Notes: generated by a model from the letters alone, not told the origin. A stretch of DNA of 41,878 nt from Candidatus Acetocimmeria pyornia (GCA_004367365.1 SESX01000004.1:1-41878); one strand, 5' to 3'. Positions 14,988 through 23,897 are shown, counted from the first letter of the stretch. Numbers and translations are program-made.

Positions 14988-15704
14988 TCAGGCCTGCTTG
15001 CTTTTCATCAATGCCCCAAGACTGCTGGCTTCCCTCCCGGCTCTGGTCCTTCTGCCCGCGAGGTCCCCTTCTTTTTCGTACCCAAGGGACCTGGACAGGA
15101 TGGCCGACGTTTCCATAACAAGTTGTGCGATCTTTTGGTTGATGACCCGGTCAGTCAACCGAAAACTAGGCCCGGAAACACTAAGGGCGGCAATAGCCTG
15201 GCCGGTAAGGTCGAAAATGGGTGCTGCCACACACTTCACCCCTATTTCCCGTTCTTCGTCATCCACAGCATAGCCCGCGATCCGGATCCTGTTGAGGACC
15301 TGCTTGAGTTCCTGAACCGACTTGATGGTTTTCTCGGTGAAGGTTTCCAAAGGCCCGGTTCCGTACAGTTCCTCTACCTCTTTCGGGTCTCGGTAAGCCA
15401 GGAGGGCTTTCCCTCCACCGGTGCAGTAGGCAGGAAGACGTGCCCCTGTCTCGGCCATGGTTTTGACCATGCTGGAGGACTCCATCTGGTCTACGTAGAC
15501 GGCGTCGCCGGCATCGAAAACCACAAGGTTGGTGGTTTCATTGCACTGTTCAACAACATATTCAAGATAAGGTCGGGCGATAGACCTGATGTTGATGGAT
15601 TTTATCGCCGCTGCCCCTAACTGGAGATTCTTGAGGCCGAGGCCGTACTTACCTGTGGCCTGGTCCTGGTACACAAATCCCTTGCGCAGCATGGTGTGCA
15701 GCAA
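14988..15704 (-). pseudogene. IclR-family regulator lacking most of its DNA-binding domain
   Basis: The 238-codon frame contains the whole IclR effector domain (GLGLKNLQLG, then ARPYLEYVVEQCNETTNLVV, YVDQMESSSMV, AYCTGGGKALLA, GYAVDDEEREIGVKCVAAPI). Of the helix-turn-helix it keeps only the recognition helix and wing (NITTAHRLLHTMLRKGFVYQ). A complete member has about 250-260 residues with a winged HTH of about 65 residues. Upstream, the frame runs into a strong terminator hairpin at 15748-15780 and no good start is present, so the 5' end was lost by deletion. With TTG 15704 as start it would be an effector domain without DNA binding. I call it a probable pseudogene. Confidence 0.75.
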
Positions 15705-15747
15705 GCGATGTGCGGTGGTGATATTGAGGTCTACATTACACCTCCCG

Positions 15748-15780
15748 AAAAAATCCGCCGGGCCGCTTGAAAGGCCCGGC
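15748..15780 (-). terminator. Strong intrinsic terminator of the fixABCX operon
   Basis: On the minus strand GCCGGGCC (15773-15780) pairs perfectly with GGCCCGGC (15757-15764) over an 8-nt loop, followed by GGATTTTTTC. It lies 103 bases after the fixX stop. Another hairpin at 15842-15880 sits between them. Confidence 0.88.
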
Positions 15781-15882
15781 AGACGCGTGATGTCGCTGGT
15801 CTGGTTTTGACCCTACGGAAAAGAAGTCCAGGTGCTCTAGCCCCGGGATAAAAACCCGGTCTCGTCCGCATTCGGACGACGG

Positions 15883-16164
15883 CTAACCGAACTTATACAT
15901 AACCCCGTACCCGCCCCTGGGGTTACCCCAGTCAATGTTGCTGTAGGGACACCCGTAGAGGCAGGCTCCACACTCCAGGCACCCTTCGTAGGCCATGATG
16001 ATCTGTTCCCTCTCCTCGTTCCAGGCGTAAACCTCGGCCGGACAGATATAGGTACAGGGTTTCATGTCACACTTTTCCAGGCAGGCTTTTGGGTCGGCAA
16101 TTTCCAGGTGGGAGTGGTTATCGGGCCGGTAGCGGTTCCAGTAAAGCTTGTCTTCTACCTTCAT
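15883..16164 (-). CDS. fixX: Ferredoxin-like protein FixX
   Basis: FixX is the small iron-sulfur partner of FixC in the FixABCX bifurcating complex and passes electrons between the flavoproteins and the quinone-reducing FixC. The 93-residue protein from the ATG at 16164 has the motif pattern of ETF:quinone oxidoreductase ferredoxin domains: CDMKPCTYICPAEVY and CLECGACLYGCPYSNIDW. The start shares one base with the fixC stop codon (TGATG), supporting translational coupling. A start 12 codons upstream would overlap fixC with no benefit. It is the last gene of the operon. Confidence 0.95.
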   Translation of the reverse strand: MKVEDKLYWNRYRPDNHSHLEIADPKACLEKCDMKPCTYICPAEVYAWNEEREQIIMAYEGCLECGACLYGCPYSNIDWGNPRGGYGVMYKFG

Positions 16165-17456
16165 CAACCCATCACCCTCCAGGCACGGAAAAGGTCCCAC
16201 CCAATTCCAGCCAGCGAGATTTCTGCGCGAATTCGCTTCAGGATTTCGGCCTGTTTCTTCTTTTTTGGCACCCCGTCCACGGTCACAAACTGGTAGGCAA
16301 CCTCGTTAACCAACCGCGGATACTTGCTGAAAAACTGGGGGTTTTCTTCAAAAAAGCTCATGGTATTCCGGTACTTTCTCAAATCCTGGAGAACATAGGT
16401 TTTCTCCAGCCTGCGCCGGTAAGCCGATAAGAATTCCTCCGAAAACTCTCCGGCATCCCAAGCCTCAACAGCTGTTTCCCCGGCCAGCCGGCCGGAGGTG
16501 GCGGCCATATTGGAACCCTCGCCGTGAATCGCATTAACCAGCATCGCCGCATCCCCCACCACCATCAGGCCGTCTCGGACCAGTTTGGGGATGTTGCGGT
16601 AGCCCCCTTCTGGGATCAGGTGGGCCGCGTATTCCTTGCTTTCGCCCCCTTCAATCAGGGGTTTGACCACGGGGTGATTTTTCAATCCTTCCAGGATGTC
16701 ATTGGGACTGATCTCAGCTTGGATGATGTCGGAAAGTAGGGCCCCAAAGCCGATGGAGATAGAATCCCGGTTGGTATAGATAAACCCGGTTCCTACCAAC
16801 CCTCGGGTTGCTGCGCCGACAATCTCGATGCTGACCCCTTCGTCTTCCTCGAGATTAAACCGGTCCTCGATCCTTTCCTTGGGAAGAAAAACCACCTCTT
16901 TCACCCCGACCGCCAGGTGCTGTGGTGGGATATCCCCGCGCATCCCTGCTTTCCTCGCCAGGAGGGCGTTGACCCCCTCTGCCAGCACCACCACGTCGGC
17001 CCGGAGATCACCGTCTTCACGGTCAGTCCTGACCCCCACGATGCGCCCGTCTTCATAGAGAAAGTCTTCTACCACTGTCTCGCTAATCACCAGGGCTCCT
17101 GCTTCCTGGGCCCGGTCGGCGTACCACCGGTCAAACTTCGCCCGGAGCACCGTAAAGGCATTGGGCTGGTCCTTGTACACCGGGTTTCTGTACCCTGCCG
17201 TAACGGCCGAGTCATCATCCAAAAGCCAGAGCCTCTTTTCAATGACATTTCGTTCAAGAGGGGCTTCTTTCCAGAACTCGGGAACTAGTTCCTCAGTCGC
17301 ATGCCGGTAGATAACCCCGCCCATGACGTTCTTGGAGCCGGGGTACTCGCCCCGTTCCAAGACCACGACTTTCATCCCCGCCCGGGCCATGGTTAGCGCC
17401 GCCGAAATACCTGCCGGACCGGCTCCGACTACCGCAGCATCAAACTTTTCGTCCAC
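16164..17456 (-). CDS. fixC: FixC, ETF:quinone oxidoreductase-type flavoprotein
   Basis: A 430-residue FAD protein. The Rossmann dinucleotide motif lies at residues 9-14 (VVGAGPAGISAA), and a second FAD signature sits near residue 310 (DGLMVVGDAAMLVNAIHGEG). FixC accepts electrons from FixAB and, with FixX, delivers them to the quinone pool at the membrane. The arrangement fixA-fixB-fixC-fixX is complete, so the complex could oxidise NADH with simultaneous ferredoxin and quinone reduction, as described for FixABCX in diazotrophs. No nitrogenase genes occur in the window, so here the ferredoxin may serve other reductions. It overlaps the 3' end of fixB by 28 bases. Confidence 0.95.
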   Translation of the reverse strand: MDEKFDAAVVGAGPAGISAALTMARAGMKVVVLERGEYPGSKNVMGGVIYRHATEELVPEFWKEAPLERNVIEKRLWLLDDDSAVTAGYRNPVYKDQPNAFTVLRAKFDRWYADRAQEAGALVISETVVEDFLYEDGRIVGVRTDREDGDLRADVVVLAEGVNALLARKAGMRGDIPPQHLAVGVKEVVFLPKERIEDRFNLEEDEGVSIEIVGAATRGLVGTGFIYTNRDSISIGFGALLSDIIQAEISPNDILEGLKNHPVVKPLIEGGESKEYAAHLIPEGGYRNIPKLVRDGLMVVGDAAMLVNAIHGEGSNMAATSGRLAGETAVEAWDAGEFSEEFLSAYRRRLEKTYVLQDLRKYRNTMSFFEENPQFFSKYPRLVNEVAYQFVTVDGVPKKKKQAEILKRIRAEISLAGIGWDLFRAWRVMG

Positions 17457-18580
17457 GGTCTTCCCCCTTTCGCCCCGGCTCTCGGCGAACTTAACTTTGC
17501 TTTAAACTCTCTGGTCAAAGCCGGTACAATCTCAAAGAGGTCACCTATGATACCGTAAGTAGCCACTTTGAAGATTGGAGCCTTCGGGTCGTTGTTGATG
17601 GCAACGATGACATCAGAGGTCTGCATCCCCACCAGGTGCTGAACTGCTCCCGAAATACCAATGGCAAAATACACCTTGGGACGCACCGTGATCCCCGTCT
17701 GCCCTACCTGGTGTTCCGCTGAGATCCATCCGGCATCCACCGCCGCCCGTGAGGCCCCCAGGGTCCCTCCCAAGACATCGGCCAGTTCCTTCAAGAGCTC
17801 GAAATTGGCCGCATCACCGAGACCTTTCCCGCCGGCCACGATCACCTCGGCTTTATCCAGGTAGACAGCTTTTCCCTTTTCCTCGATGGTCTCGAGCACC
17901 CAGGTTCCAATCTCGTCTTCGGCAAGAAAGAGGTCTTCACGCACAACCTCCCCGGAACGTGATCCATCTTTTTTGGGCATCTCCATCACCCGCGGCCGCA
18001 CTGTTGCCATCTGGGGGCGGTGCTTCTTGCAGATGATGGTGGCCATCACGTTGCCGCCAAAGGCAGGCCTGGTCTGCTTGAGAAGGCGTGTTTCCGGGTC
18101 AACTTCAAGCCTGGTACAGTCAGCGGTGAGACCGGTCTCCAGTTCCGTGGCCACTGCCCCAGACAAGTCCCTGCCGAAGGTGGTCGCCCCCATGAGCAGA
18201 ATTTCGGGCCGGTACTTCCTCACCAGGTCGACGGTGGCCCTGGTGTAAGGGTAAGTACGGTACGTGGCCAGTACCGGGTCATCTACCAGGTAGACCTTTT
18301 TCGCCCCGTAGGCAATGGCCTCGCCGGCCAGGTGTTCTACCCCATCCCCAAGAACTACCGCTTCCAGCGGCACCCCGAGCTCAGAAGCCAGCTTTGTTCC
18401 CACCCCCATCAGTTCCCAGGAGACTGGGGCGCCCTCACCAGCAGTCTGCTCCACAAGAACCCATACTCCCCGGTAGCTTTCCGCAGCCGCAGGCGGCTTG
18501 TAACCCCTTACTGCAGCTCTCCTGTAAGCCCTTCTCAACCGGCGCACCAGCACACCATCCTCCAAACCGAAGTTCACCAT
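17429..18580 (-). CDS. fixB: FixB, electron transfer flavoprotein alpha subunit
   Basis: A 383-residue EtfA-family protein. The C-terminal FAD-binding domain carries the family signature (VGQTGITVRPKVYFAIGISG, followed by AVQHLVGM and VAINNDPKAPIF), with the N-terminal alpha/beta domain before it. An N-terminal extension of about 37 residues (RLRRAYRRAAVRGYKPP) is basic and arginine-rich, and not typical of simple EtfA; its role is unknown. With FixA it forms the bifurcating heterodimer that takes electrons from NADH. It lies between fixA (142-base gap) and fixC (overlap). A second EtfA, with a ferredoxin domain, is encoded at 35476-36693. Confidence 0.94.
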   Translation of the reverse strand: MVNFGLEDGVLVRRLRRAYRRAAVRGYKPPAAAESYRGVWVLVEQTAGEGAPVSWELMGVGTKLASELGVPLEAVVLGDGVEHLAGEAIAYGAKKVYLVDDPVLATYRTYPYTRATVDLVRKYRPEILLMGATTFGRDLSGAVATELETGLTADCTRLEVDPETRLLKQTRPAFGGNVMATIICKKHRPQMATVRPRVMEMPKKDGSRSGEVVREDLFLAEDEIGTWVLETIEEKGKAVYLDKAEVIVAGGKGLGDAANFELLKELADVLGGTLGASRAAVDAGWISAEHQVGQTGITVRPKVYFAIGISGAVQHLVGMQTSDVIVAINNDPKAPIFKVATYGIIGDLFEIVPALTREFKAKLSSPRAGAKGGRPWTKSLMLR

Positions 18581-18722
18581 ACCGTCCTTCGCTTCGATCC
18601 CCAGGCCGTCTTCAGCACAGCCGTGCCAGCCCCACCTTGGACCATGAACCCTGCTCGTCCGGAATCAACCCTTGGCCCAGGCCTCACGGCAACAAAGCAG
18701 AGGAAACAGACAATCTTACAGT

Positions 18723-19541
18723 CTAGATGTCAGCAATAACCTTCTCCACCACCAAGAGTTCAACCAGCCTGGCAGCAGCTTCCTCGGGGTCATCCCCCTC
18801 CCGGGCAATAATTTCACCACGGTCACGCGGTGCGGGCGGGAAAATTTTCGTCACCGCCGTCGGTGACCCTTTGAGCCCCATTCTTTCAACTTCACCATCA
18901 AGGTCCTTTTCATCCCAGACCTCGATTTCGGACCGGGCCGCTTTGATCATGTTGGGAAGCGAAGCCCGGCGCAGCTCGTTTATTTCCTTAACCACCGTCA
19001 GCAAAGCCGGGAGGCGTGCCCTTACCCTTTCCCGGGCACCGTGGAGCTTGCGCTGGACGATGATCTCCCCCTTGGTAAAGTCAACAGCTTCAATCTCCAT
19101 GACATAGGTAAGTTGGGAAACCCCCGTCCGGGTGGCAATACCCGGTCCTACCTGGGCCGTGTCCCCATCAATAGCCTGTTTCCCACAAAAGATCAGGTCA
19201 ATCCTCTCTTCGGCATCAATCTTCTCCAGTGCTTCTGCCAAGATATAGCTCGTGGCCAGGGTATCCGAGCCGGCAAAGACCCGGCTCGAAAGGAGGATCG
19301 CCCTGTCGGCACCAAAGGTCATCGCTTTCTTCAATGCGTCCCGTGCCTGGGGTGGACCCATGCTGAGCAGGGTGACGGTACCGCCGTACTTTTCCTTGAG
19401 GCGAACCGCCTCTTCTACCCCGTGGACATCGTAGGGGTTAATGATTGACGGAACACCTTTACGTTCAAGGGTACCGGTCTTACGGTTAATCTTTACCTCG
19501 GTGGTATCGGGAACTTGTTTGATGCAGCAGACGGCGTGCAC
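18723..19541 (-). CDS. fixA: FixA, electron transfer flavoprotein beta subunit
   Basis: EtfB-family protein of 272 residues. I chose the GTG at 19541 because it gives the family N-terminus VHAVCCIKQVPDT and follows a ggaaggaggggca ribosome binding site. Longer frames would add 39 residues with no ETF similarity. Family motifs present are KRKGVPSIINPYD-like sequence near 25-40 (ERKGVPSIINPYDVHGVEEA), SMGPPQAR and CGKQAIDGDTAQVGP (AMP or FAD site of bifurcating Etf). In bifurcating complexes FixA carries the flavin that splits electrons. It starts the fixABCX operon. The region upstream (19542-19872) has no gene. Confidence 0.94.
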   Translation of the reverse strand: MHAVCCIKQVPDTTEVKINRKTGTLERKGVPSIINPYDVHGVEEAVRLKEKYGGTVTLLSMGPPQARDALKKAMTFGADRAILLSSRVFAGSDTLATSYILAEALEKIDAEERIDLIFCGKQAIDGDTAQVGPGIATRTGVSQLTYVMEIEAVDFTKGEIIVQRKLHGARERVRARLPALLTVVKEINELRRASLPNMIKAARSEIEVWDEKDLDGEVERMGLKGSPTAVTKIFPPAPRDRGEIIAREGDDPEEAAARLVELLVVEKVIADI

Positions 19542-19872
19542 ATTGCCCCTCCTTCCTGCAGCCTCCCAATGGAAAACTTCCTGCACATGTTGCTCCCCAT
19601 GCAGGCCCGGTCTTGTTCCTGCGTTCACACGCCCCGTGAAAATATGAACCATGGGCAATTTCCATTCTCCAGGGTGGTGTCCCGTTTTGGCAACATGGGC
19701 AGCCCGTCTTCCTCTTCCCCCAAATGCCTACCACCTTAAGTAGTTTCTCCATCGAGAACTATTTTTATTGAAAACCATCCCCCCACCACCCACGGTTCCC
19801 AGGATTTTTTCTCTTTCCTAAATTCCCCAACCAAACCGGCCCGGAAAAGAAGCCCTGCCCGGCCAACCGCGG
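19542..19872. other. Intergenic region upstream of fixA, no gene seen
   Basis: I find no convincing coding region here. Its left part must hold the fixA promoter and leader. Its right side is bounded by the terminator of the YbjQ gene. A minus-strand frame continues upstream from fixA, but its composition does not look protein-coding. Confidence 0.5.
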
Positions 19873-19901
19873 ACAAAAAGAAAGACCCCCCCGCGGAGGT
19901 C
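19873..19901 (-). terminator. Intrinsic terminator after the YbjQ gene
   Basis: On the minus strand GACCTCC (19895-19901) pairs with GGGGGTC (19884-19890), the central TC/GG step excepted, in a GC-rich hairpin followed by TTTCTTTTTG. It lies 43 bases after the stop of the YbjQ gene. Confidence 0.75.
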
Positions 19902-19944
19902 AATGATGGCCGCAAAAATCCTGGCCCACAAGAAAAGGCGCTGG

Positions 19945-20259
19945 TTACTTGAGTTTAACAGCTGTCCCGTAAGCCATGATCTCGGCCGCCCCGGAAAGAA
20001 CGTAAGAGGTACTGAAACGAATGTTGACAATAGCATCAGCACCCATGGACTCAGCCTGGGCGACCATGCGCTGGACCGCCCTGCTACGGGCCTCATCCAG
20101 CATTTCAGTATATTCCCTGATCTCTCCACCAACCAGTGTCCTGAAAACGGCCAGAATGTCCTTGCCCAGGTGTTTGGCCCGGATCGTGCTGCCGCGCACC
20201 AGTCCCAGTGCCTCTGCAGTTTCTCTACCCGGTACGCTTTCAGTACTTACCAAAATCAT
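19945..20259 (-). CDS. YbjQ/UPF0145 family protein
   Basis: A 104-residue protein of the YbjQ (UPF0145, heavy-metal-binding-like) family. Visible signatures are a start like ILVSTESVPG, the central LGLVRGSTIRAKHLGKDI, and AVQRMVAQAESMGADAIVNI followed by RFSTSYV. The fold forms pentameric rings in solved members; the cellular role is unsettled. The ATG at 20259 has aaaggag 8 bases upstream. A GTG three codons earlier would sit on top of that ribosome binding site. It overlaps the end of the zinc-finger membrane protein gene by 20 bases, so the two form a small operon, ended by the terminator at 19873-19901. Confidence 0.9.
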   Translation of the reverse strand: MILVSTESVPGRETAEALGLVRGSTIRAKHLGKDILAVFRTLVGGEIREYTEMLDEARSRAVQRMVAQAESMGADAIVNIRFSTSYVLSGAAEIMAYGTAVKLK

Positions 20260-20686
20260 CCTTTTCACTCCTTTGCTCCCTTATTCTTTCAACAATTAAA
20301 ACCGTAAGGATGATCCCCGTTCCCAGCAAAGCCGCAGCAAAGACAGCCTTAAGCCAGACCGGGATGTCAGAGACCTTGAAAAACTCAAATACCCCGAGAC
20401 CGCTTACAACTACCAGGGAAAAAATGATCAGGATTACTCCCAGTGTCAAGGCCGAGCTTCTTCTCCTTGTTGCCTTCAGCTCTGTCCTTCCCTCTTCTCC
20501 TCCTTGCGCTGGTTTTTCCAGGTCTTTCGGCAGTTCCCAGCCCGGCTTGAGGTCCACGGCTAGTTTCCGGCATGCCGCGCACGAGGCCAAGTGATAAGTG
20601 ATTTCCCGGTCAGTTTCCGGCTGCACCTTTCCATCTAGAAAAGCCGCCAGCAGGTCCTGGACCACGCAACATTTCAGCTCACCCAT
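20240..20686 (-). CDS. Zinc-finger (anti-sigma-like) membrane protein
   Basis: A 148-residue protein with an N-terminal zf-HC2-type zinc finger (C, then about 25 residues, then HLASCAAC), as in anti-sigma factors. An acidic linker follows, then two membrane helices at about 80-103 (ALTLGVILIIFSLVVVSGLG) and 112-133 (WLKAVFAAALLGTGIILTVL), and a basic cytoplasmic tail. The ATG at 20686 has a ggaggtgag ribosome binding site. Anti-sigma factors of this type usually sit beside an ECF sigma factor gene. None is present here, so its partner, if any, is elsewhere. It is coupled to a YbjQ gene by overlap, suggesting a joint role I cannot name. Confidence 0.8.
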   Translation of the reverse strand: MGELKCCVVQDLLAAFLDGKVQPETDREITYHLASCAACRKLAVDLKPGWELPKDLEKPAQGGEEGRTELKATRRRSSALTLGVILIIFSLVVVSGLGVFEFFKVSDIPVWLKAVFAAALLGTGIILTVLIVERIREQRSEKDDFGKY

Positions 20687-20899
20687 TGGCACTCTCACCT
20701 CCTGAGGAAAAACTTCGCTGTCTCTTTATCAGTTCCAGGCCAACGAGAATAAATTCAGCCCCAGCAATTTACTCACCCGGAGCCCCCGGGGTAGCAAATT
20801 ATCGGCGATAAAAGACAAGGCACCGGCACAGAGCACCTCTTTCGGCCTGACATAAGCTCAACTCAAGTTTATTTAAAATAGTTATAAACATGAACCCAT

Positions 20900-20943
20900 A
20901 AAAAAACCACATGCCATGCGTCCTTTGACATTTCGCACGCGGT
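20900..20943 (-). terminator. Probable terminator of the polyprenyl synthase gene
   Basis: On the minus strand ACCGCGTGCG can pair with CGCATG and GTGGT, with wobble pairs and a small bulge, followed by seven T. It lies about 50 bases after the stop of the gene at 20992. The rest of 20699-20899 shows no gene. Confidence 0.6.
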
Positions 20944-20991
20944 TTCACCTACCCCCATGAATCTTTTCCTCCCAAAACGAACCGTCTACCC

Positions 20992-21969
20992 TCAGAAATC
21001 CCGCCTGAGGACAAAATCGGCCACTTCACGAAGGGTATTGCGGGTCGAACCCTCCGGCAAGACCATCAACTGCTCTTTCGCCTGGCTGATAAAACTTCCA
21101 GCCATATCGTAGGAGTAGTCAAAAGAACCGCTTCTCTTCAGGATGGAAACAACCTCCTCAATCTCTTCCTCCCCGATGGGGTTGTCCAGTAACAGGGCCA
21201 GGCGGTCACGCTCCTTAGAAACCCGAAGGGAATAGATGACCGGCAGGGTCAGCACCCCACCCCTTAGGTCACTCCCCACCGGCTTTCCCAGGCGCTCGGC
21301 AGTCGAGGTAAAGTCGAGGATGTCGTCAATGATCTGGTAGCCCATTCCAACCCCATAACCGTACCTCTCCAAGGCCTGACAGTGTTCGACACTGGCCCCG
21401 GAGGCCAGGGCCCCCAGCTCACAGCACTTGGCAATAAAAAGAGAAGTCTTCTTCTCAATCCTCTCCAGGTAATCCCGCTCAGACTGGTCCAGGCGGCAAG
21501 CACTCGAAAGCTGATCGATTTCCCCGGTGGACATTTCATATACGACTTTCGCCATGAGGTTTACCACCCGGTTATCACCCTGGGCAGAAAGTAAAGAAAA
21601 GGCATGGGCAAACAGGTAATCACCAATAAGGATCGAAATCTCTTCATTCCACTTGGCATTGATGGTAGGCCATCCCCGCCTGATGAAAGCCCCATCAATA
21701 ACATCATCATGGACCAGGGTCGCCATGTGGATCAGTTCAACGGCCGCCGCCAGCGGAACCAGTTTTTCCAGGTCGTAGGAGTTGAATTTTCCGGCCAGGA
21801 GTACCAGTGCCGGTCGAAGCCTTTTTCCTCCGGCCTTTAACAAGTGAAGGGCCACTTCGTTCAGGAGCGCGTCTTCATTTTCAAGGGTATTCCGGATCTT
21901 GCCCTCGACCAGCTCAAGGTCTTCAGAGACTTCAGACAGAAGCCCTGGTATCTTCGGCTTTGCTTCCAC
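20992..21969 (-). CDS. Trans-polyprenyl diphosphate synthase
   Basis: Long-chain all-trans prenyl diphosphate synthase, about 325 residues from the GTG at 21969, chosen because gaggtg lies upstream and the family N-terminus is short. Conserved features are GGKRLRPAL, the first aspartate-rich motif in LVHDDVIDGA (region 1), and the second in QIIDDILDFT. It condenses isopentenyl diphosphate units onto a short allylic primer. HepT/IspB-type enzymes make the side chain of menaquinone or related lipids. Product length cannot be read from the motifs. It lies directly downstream of flxA (52 bases), so it may be co-transcribed with the hdr-flx operon. A link to quinones would fit the nearby FixABCX, but that is inference. 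Confidence 0.9.
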   Translation of the reverse strand: MEAKPKIPGLLSEVSEDLELVEGKIRNTLENEDALLNEVALHLLKAGGKRLRPALVLLAGKFNSYDLEKLVPLAAAVELIHMATLVHDDVIDGAFIRRGWPTINAKWNEEISILIGDYLFAHAFSLLSAQGDNRVVNLMAKVVYEMSTGEIDQLSSACRLDQSERDYLERIEKKTSLFIAKCCELGALASGASVEHCQALERYGYGVGMGYQIIDDILDFTSTAERLGKPVGSDLRGGVLTLPVIYSLRVSKERDRLALLLDNPIGEEEIEEVVSILKRSGSFDYSYDMAGSFISQAKEQLMVLPEGSTRNTLREVADFVLRRDF

Positions 21970-22021
21970 CGCAGCACCCACCTCAACAAGTAACGTTCTC
22001 CCGGCCGGGGTAAGTACTCCC

Positions 22022-22861
22022 TCAGAATTCGTCGGGCAGAGCCTGCAGTTGGTCCACAGAGAAGACGGGACCATCGACGCAGACGTACTTATCCCCGATG
22101 TTGCAGCGACCACATTTCCCGATCCCGCACTGCATCTTCATTTCCAGGGTAGTTATTATCTGGTCATCAGTATAACCCATCTTGGCCAATGACTGCAATA
22201 CAAATTTGATCATTACCGGTGGCCCACAGGTCACAGCCACCGCACCTTCGGGCGAAGGGTTGATCTCCTCCAGGTAGGGTGGGACAAATCCCACCGGGCC
22301 CTTCCACTCCTCATCCCCCGCGTCAACAGTTACGTACACGTGCGTGTCTTGGTATTTCGGCCAGTTCTGGAACAATTCCTCCTTGAAAACCAGATCCTGT
22401 GGGGAACGGGCACCGTAAATAATATCCACCCGTCCGTATTCTTTTCGGTTATCCAGCACATTATTTATCAGCGAACGCAGTGGGGCCAGCCCGATTCCAC
22501 CCCCGACAAAAACCAGGTTTTTCCCTTTCATCTTCTCCAAGGGGAAGCAATTCCCGTACGGCCCCCGGAGTCCGATCTTGTCACCCTCCCGGGCCTCGTG
22601 AAGGGCGTCTGTTACCCGGCCCACCTTCTTCACACTGAATTCGAGGAAACCCGGCCGGGTAGGGGTCGAAGTGATGGAAATCATGCACTCACCAACACCA
22701 AAGACCGACAGCATCGCACACTGTCCAGACCTATAGGTGAAACCCTCGGCCAGGGATGGATCGTCAAAGACCACCCTGAAGGTTTTTACGTCCCCGCTCC
22801 CTGTTTCCGAAGTGATTTTCGTGATGGTGGCTGGGTTTGGAACCATGGGGTTTTTACTCAT
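22022..22861 (-). CDS. flxA: FlxA, NAD(H)/FAD oxidoreductase subunit
   Basis: A 279-residue ferredoxin:NADP reductase-like subunit. The flavin-binding barrel is at about 45-75 (SGQCAMLSVFGVGECMIS), followed by the nucleotide-binding half with GGGIGLAPLRS and CGPPVMIKFVLQSL. A C-terminal cysteine cluster (CGIGKCGRC..YVCVDGP) resembles the [2Fe-2S] site of PyrK/AsrB-type proteins. It would exchange electrons with NAD(H) and pass them to FlxB, FlxC, FlxD and then HdrA. In Desulfovibrio vulgaris FlxABCD-HdrABC links NADH to a thiol/disulfide pair during ethanol metabolism. It is the last flx gene here; its start overlaps the flxB stop by 8 bases. Confidence 0.88.
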   Translation of the reverse strand: MSKNPMVPNPATITKITSETGSGDVKTFRVVFDDPSLAEGFTYRSGQCAMLSVFGVGECMISITSTPTRPGFLEFSVKKVGRVTDALHEAREGDKIGLRGPYGNCFPLEKMKGKNLVFVGGGIGLAPLRSLINNVLDNRKEYGRVDIIYGARSPQDLVFKEELFQNWPKYQDTHVYVTVDAGDEEWKGPVGFVPPYLEEINPSPEGAVAVTCGPPVMIKFVLQSLAKMGYTDDQIITTLEMKMQCGIGKCGRCNIGDKYVCVDGPVFSVDQLQALPDEF

Positions 22862-23897
22862 TTACGGCCACCTCCCTTGTCCCGGAGTCGTTGACCTTCT
22901 CGATGACATGGACCATGGTCAGGCCGACCGGGCATTTTTCCAGGCACCGGCCGCACCCGGTGCAGAGGTATCTTCCGAACCGGTGCACGTAGTAGTTAAG
23001 CTTATGCATGAAGCGTTGGCGCACCCGCTCCTTTTTTGTGGGCCGCGGGTTGTGCCCGCCTGCCATCCTGGTGAAATCCGAGAACTGGCACGAATCCCAG
23101 CACCGCAAACGAACACCCTGGTCACCGCGCACTTCATCGGTCATGCCGAAGCAGTGGCACGTCGGACACAGGTAGGTGCAGATTCCACAACCCAAGCACC
23201 GCGGTGATAACTCCGCCCAGACGGGGTGTTCAAACATTCCGTCCAGTTTGGCAGCTACACCATCTACGCTGAGGTGATCACCCAGAGGAACCTTGAGGCC
23301 TTCAAATCGCCCCTTAACTTCCGCAAGGTCAACGTCCTGATCCTCTAGGAGGGTTTCGGTTTGTTGGGCCAGGGCCTCTCCTTTTTCAGTCAGGACCTCC
23401 ACCACAAACCCTTCTCCATCAGGGTAAAGCATGAGATCAGCGCCTTCAGGTGACCCCGGGGTGATCCCGAAGGTCGTGCAGAAACAGGTGGGTCCTGGGC
23501 TGCTACAGGCCAGGCCAACCACCGTGGTGTTTTCGCGCCGGGCGAGGTAGTAAGTTTCCTCGTATTCCCCTTCCTGGAAGACACGGTCGATAAGTTCCAG
23601 GCTCCCAAGGTCACAGGGCCGGACCCCGAAGATTACCCTTTTCCCCTGCCAAGTGGTCTCTTCCACCCGGATCTTCCCTTCTGTTTTTTGAAAACGGAAC
23701 ATCCTCTCTGTTTGCGGGAAGAAAAAATCCTTGGGGGAAGTGACCGTGTTGAGGTAGTCTGTGACCACGGCCTCGGGGTCGGCAGTCGGCTTGAGAACCA
23801 CCACCCCGTCTTCCCGCACCGGGGCCACCAGGGAGTACTTATCCATGGTATCCTTCAGAAAATCCTTAAGTTTTCCTTGAGGCAGCACTTTCGTCAT
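22854..23897 (-). CDS. flxB: FlxB, 4Fe-4S electron-transfer subunit
   Basis: A 347-residue protein related to anaerobic sulfite reductase subunit A and the iron-sulfur subunits of some hydrogenases. The N-terminal two thirds have the FGVRPCDLGSLE and GLACSSPGPTCFCTTFG signatures. The C-terminal third carries two 4Fe-4S binding motifs (CLGCGICTYLCPTCHC and CTGCGRCLEKCPVG). It would relay electrons between FlxA and FlxC/FlxD. The letter B is assigned by its position beside flxA in the mirror image of the Desulfovibrio order. No membrane segment is present, so the complex is cytoplasmic. Confidence 0.82.
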   Translation of the reverse strand: MTKVLPQGKLKDFLKDTMDKYSLVAPVREDGVVVLKPTADPEAVVTDYLNTVTSPKDFFFPQTERMFRFQKTEGKIRVEETTWQGKRVIFGVRPCDLGSLELIDRVFQEGEYEETYYLARRENTTVVGLACSSPGPTCFCTTFGITPGSPEGADLMLYPDGEGFVVEVLTEKGEALAQQTETLLEDQDVDLAEVKGRFEGLKVPLGDHLSVDGVAAKLDGMFEHPVWAELSPRCLGCGICTYLCPTCHCFGMTDEVRGDQGVRLRCWDSCQFSDFTRMAGGHNPRPTKKERVRQRFMHKLNYYVHRFGRYLCTGCGRCLEKCPVGLTMVHVIEKVNDSGTREVAVNE

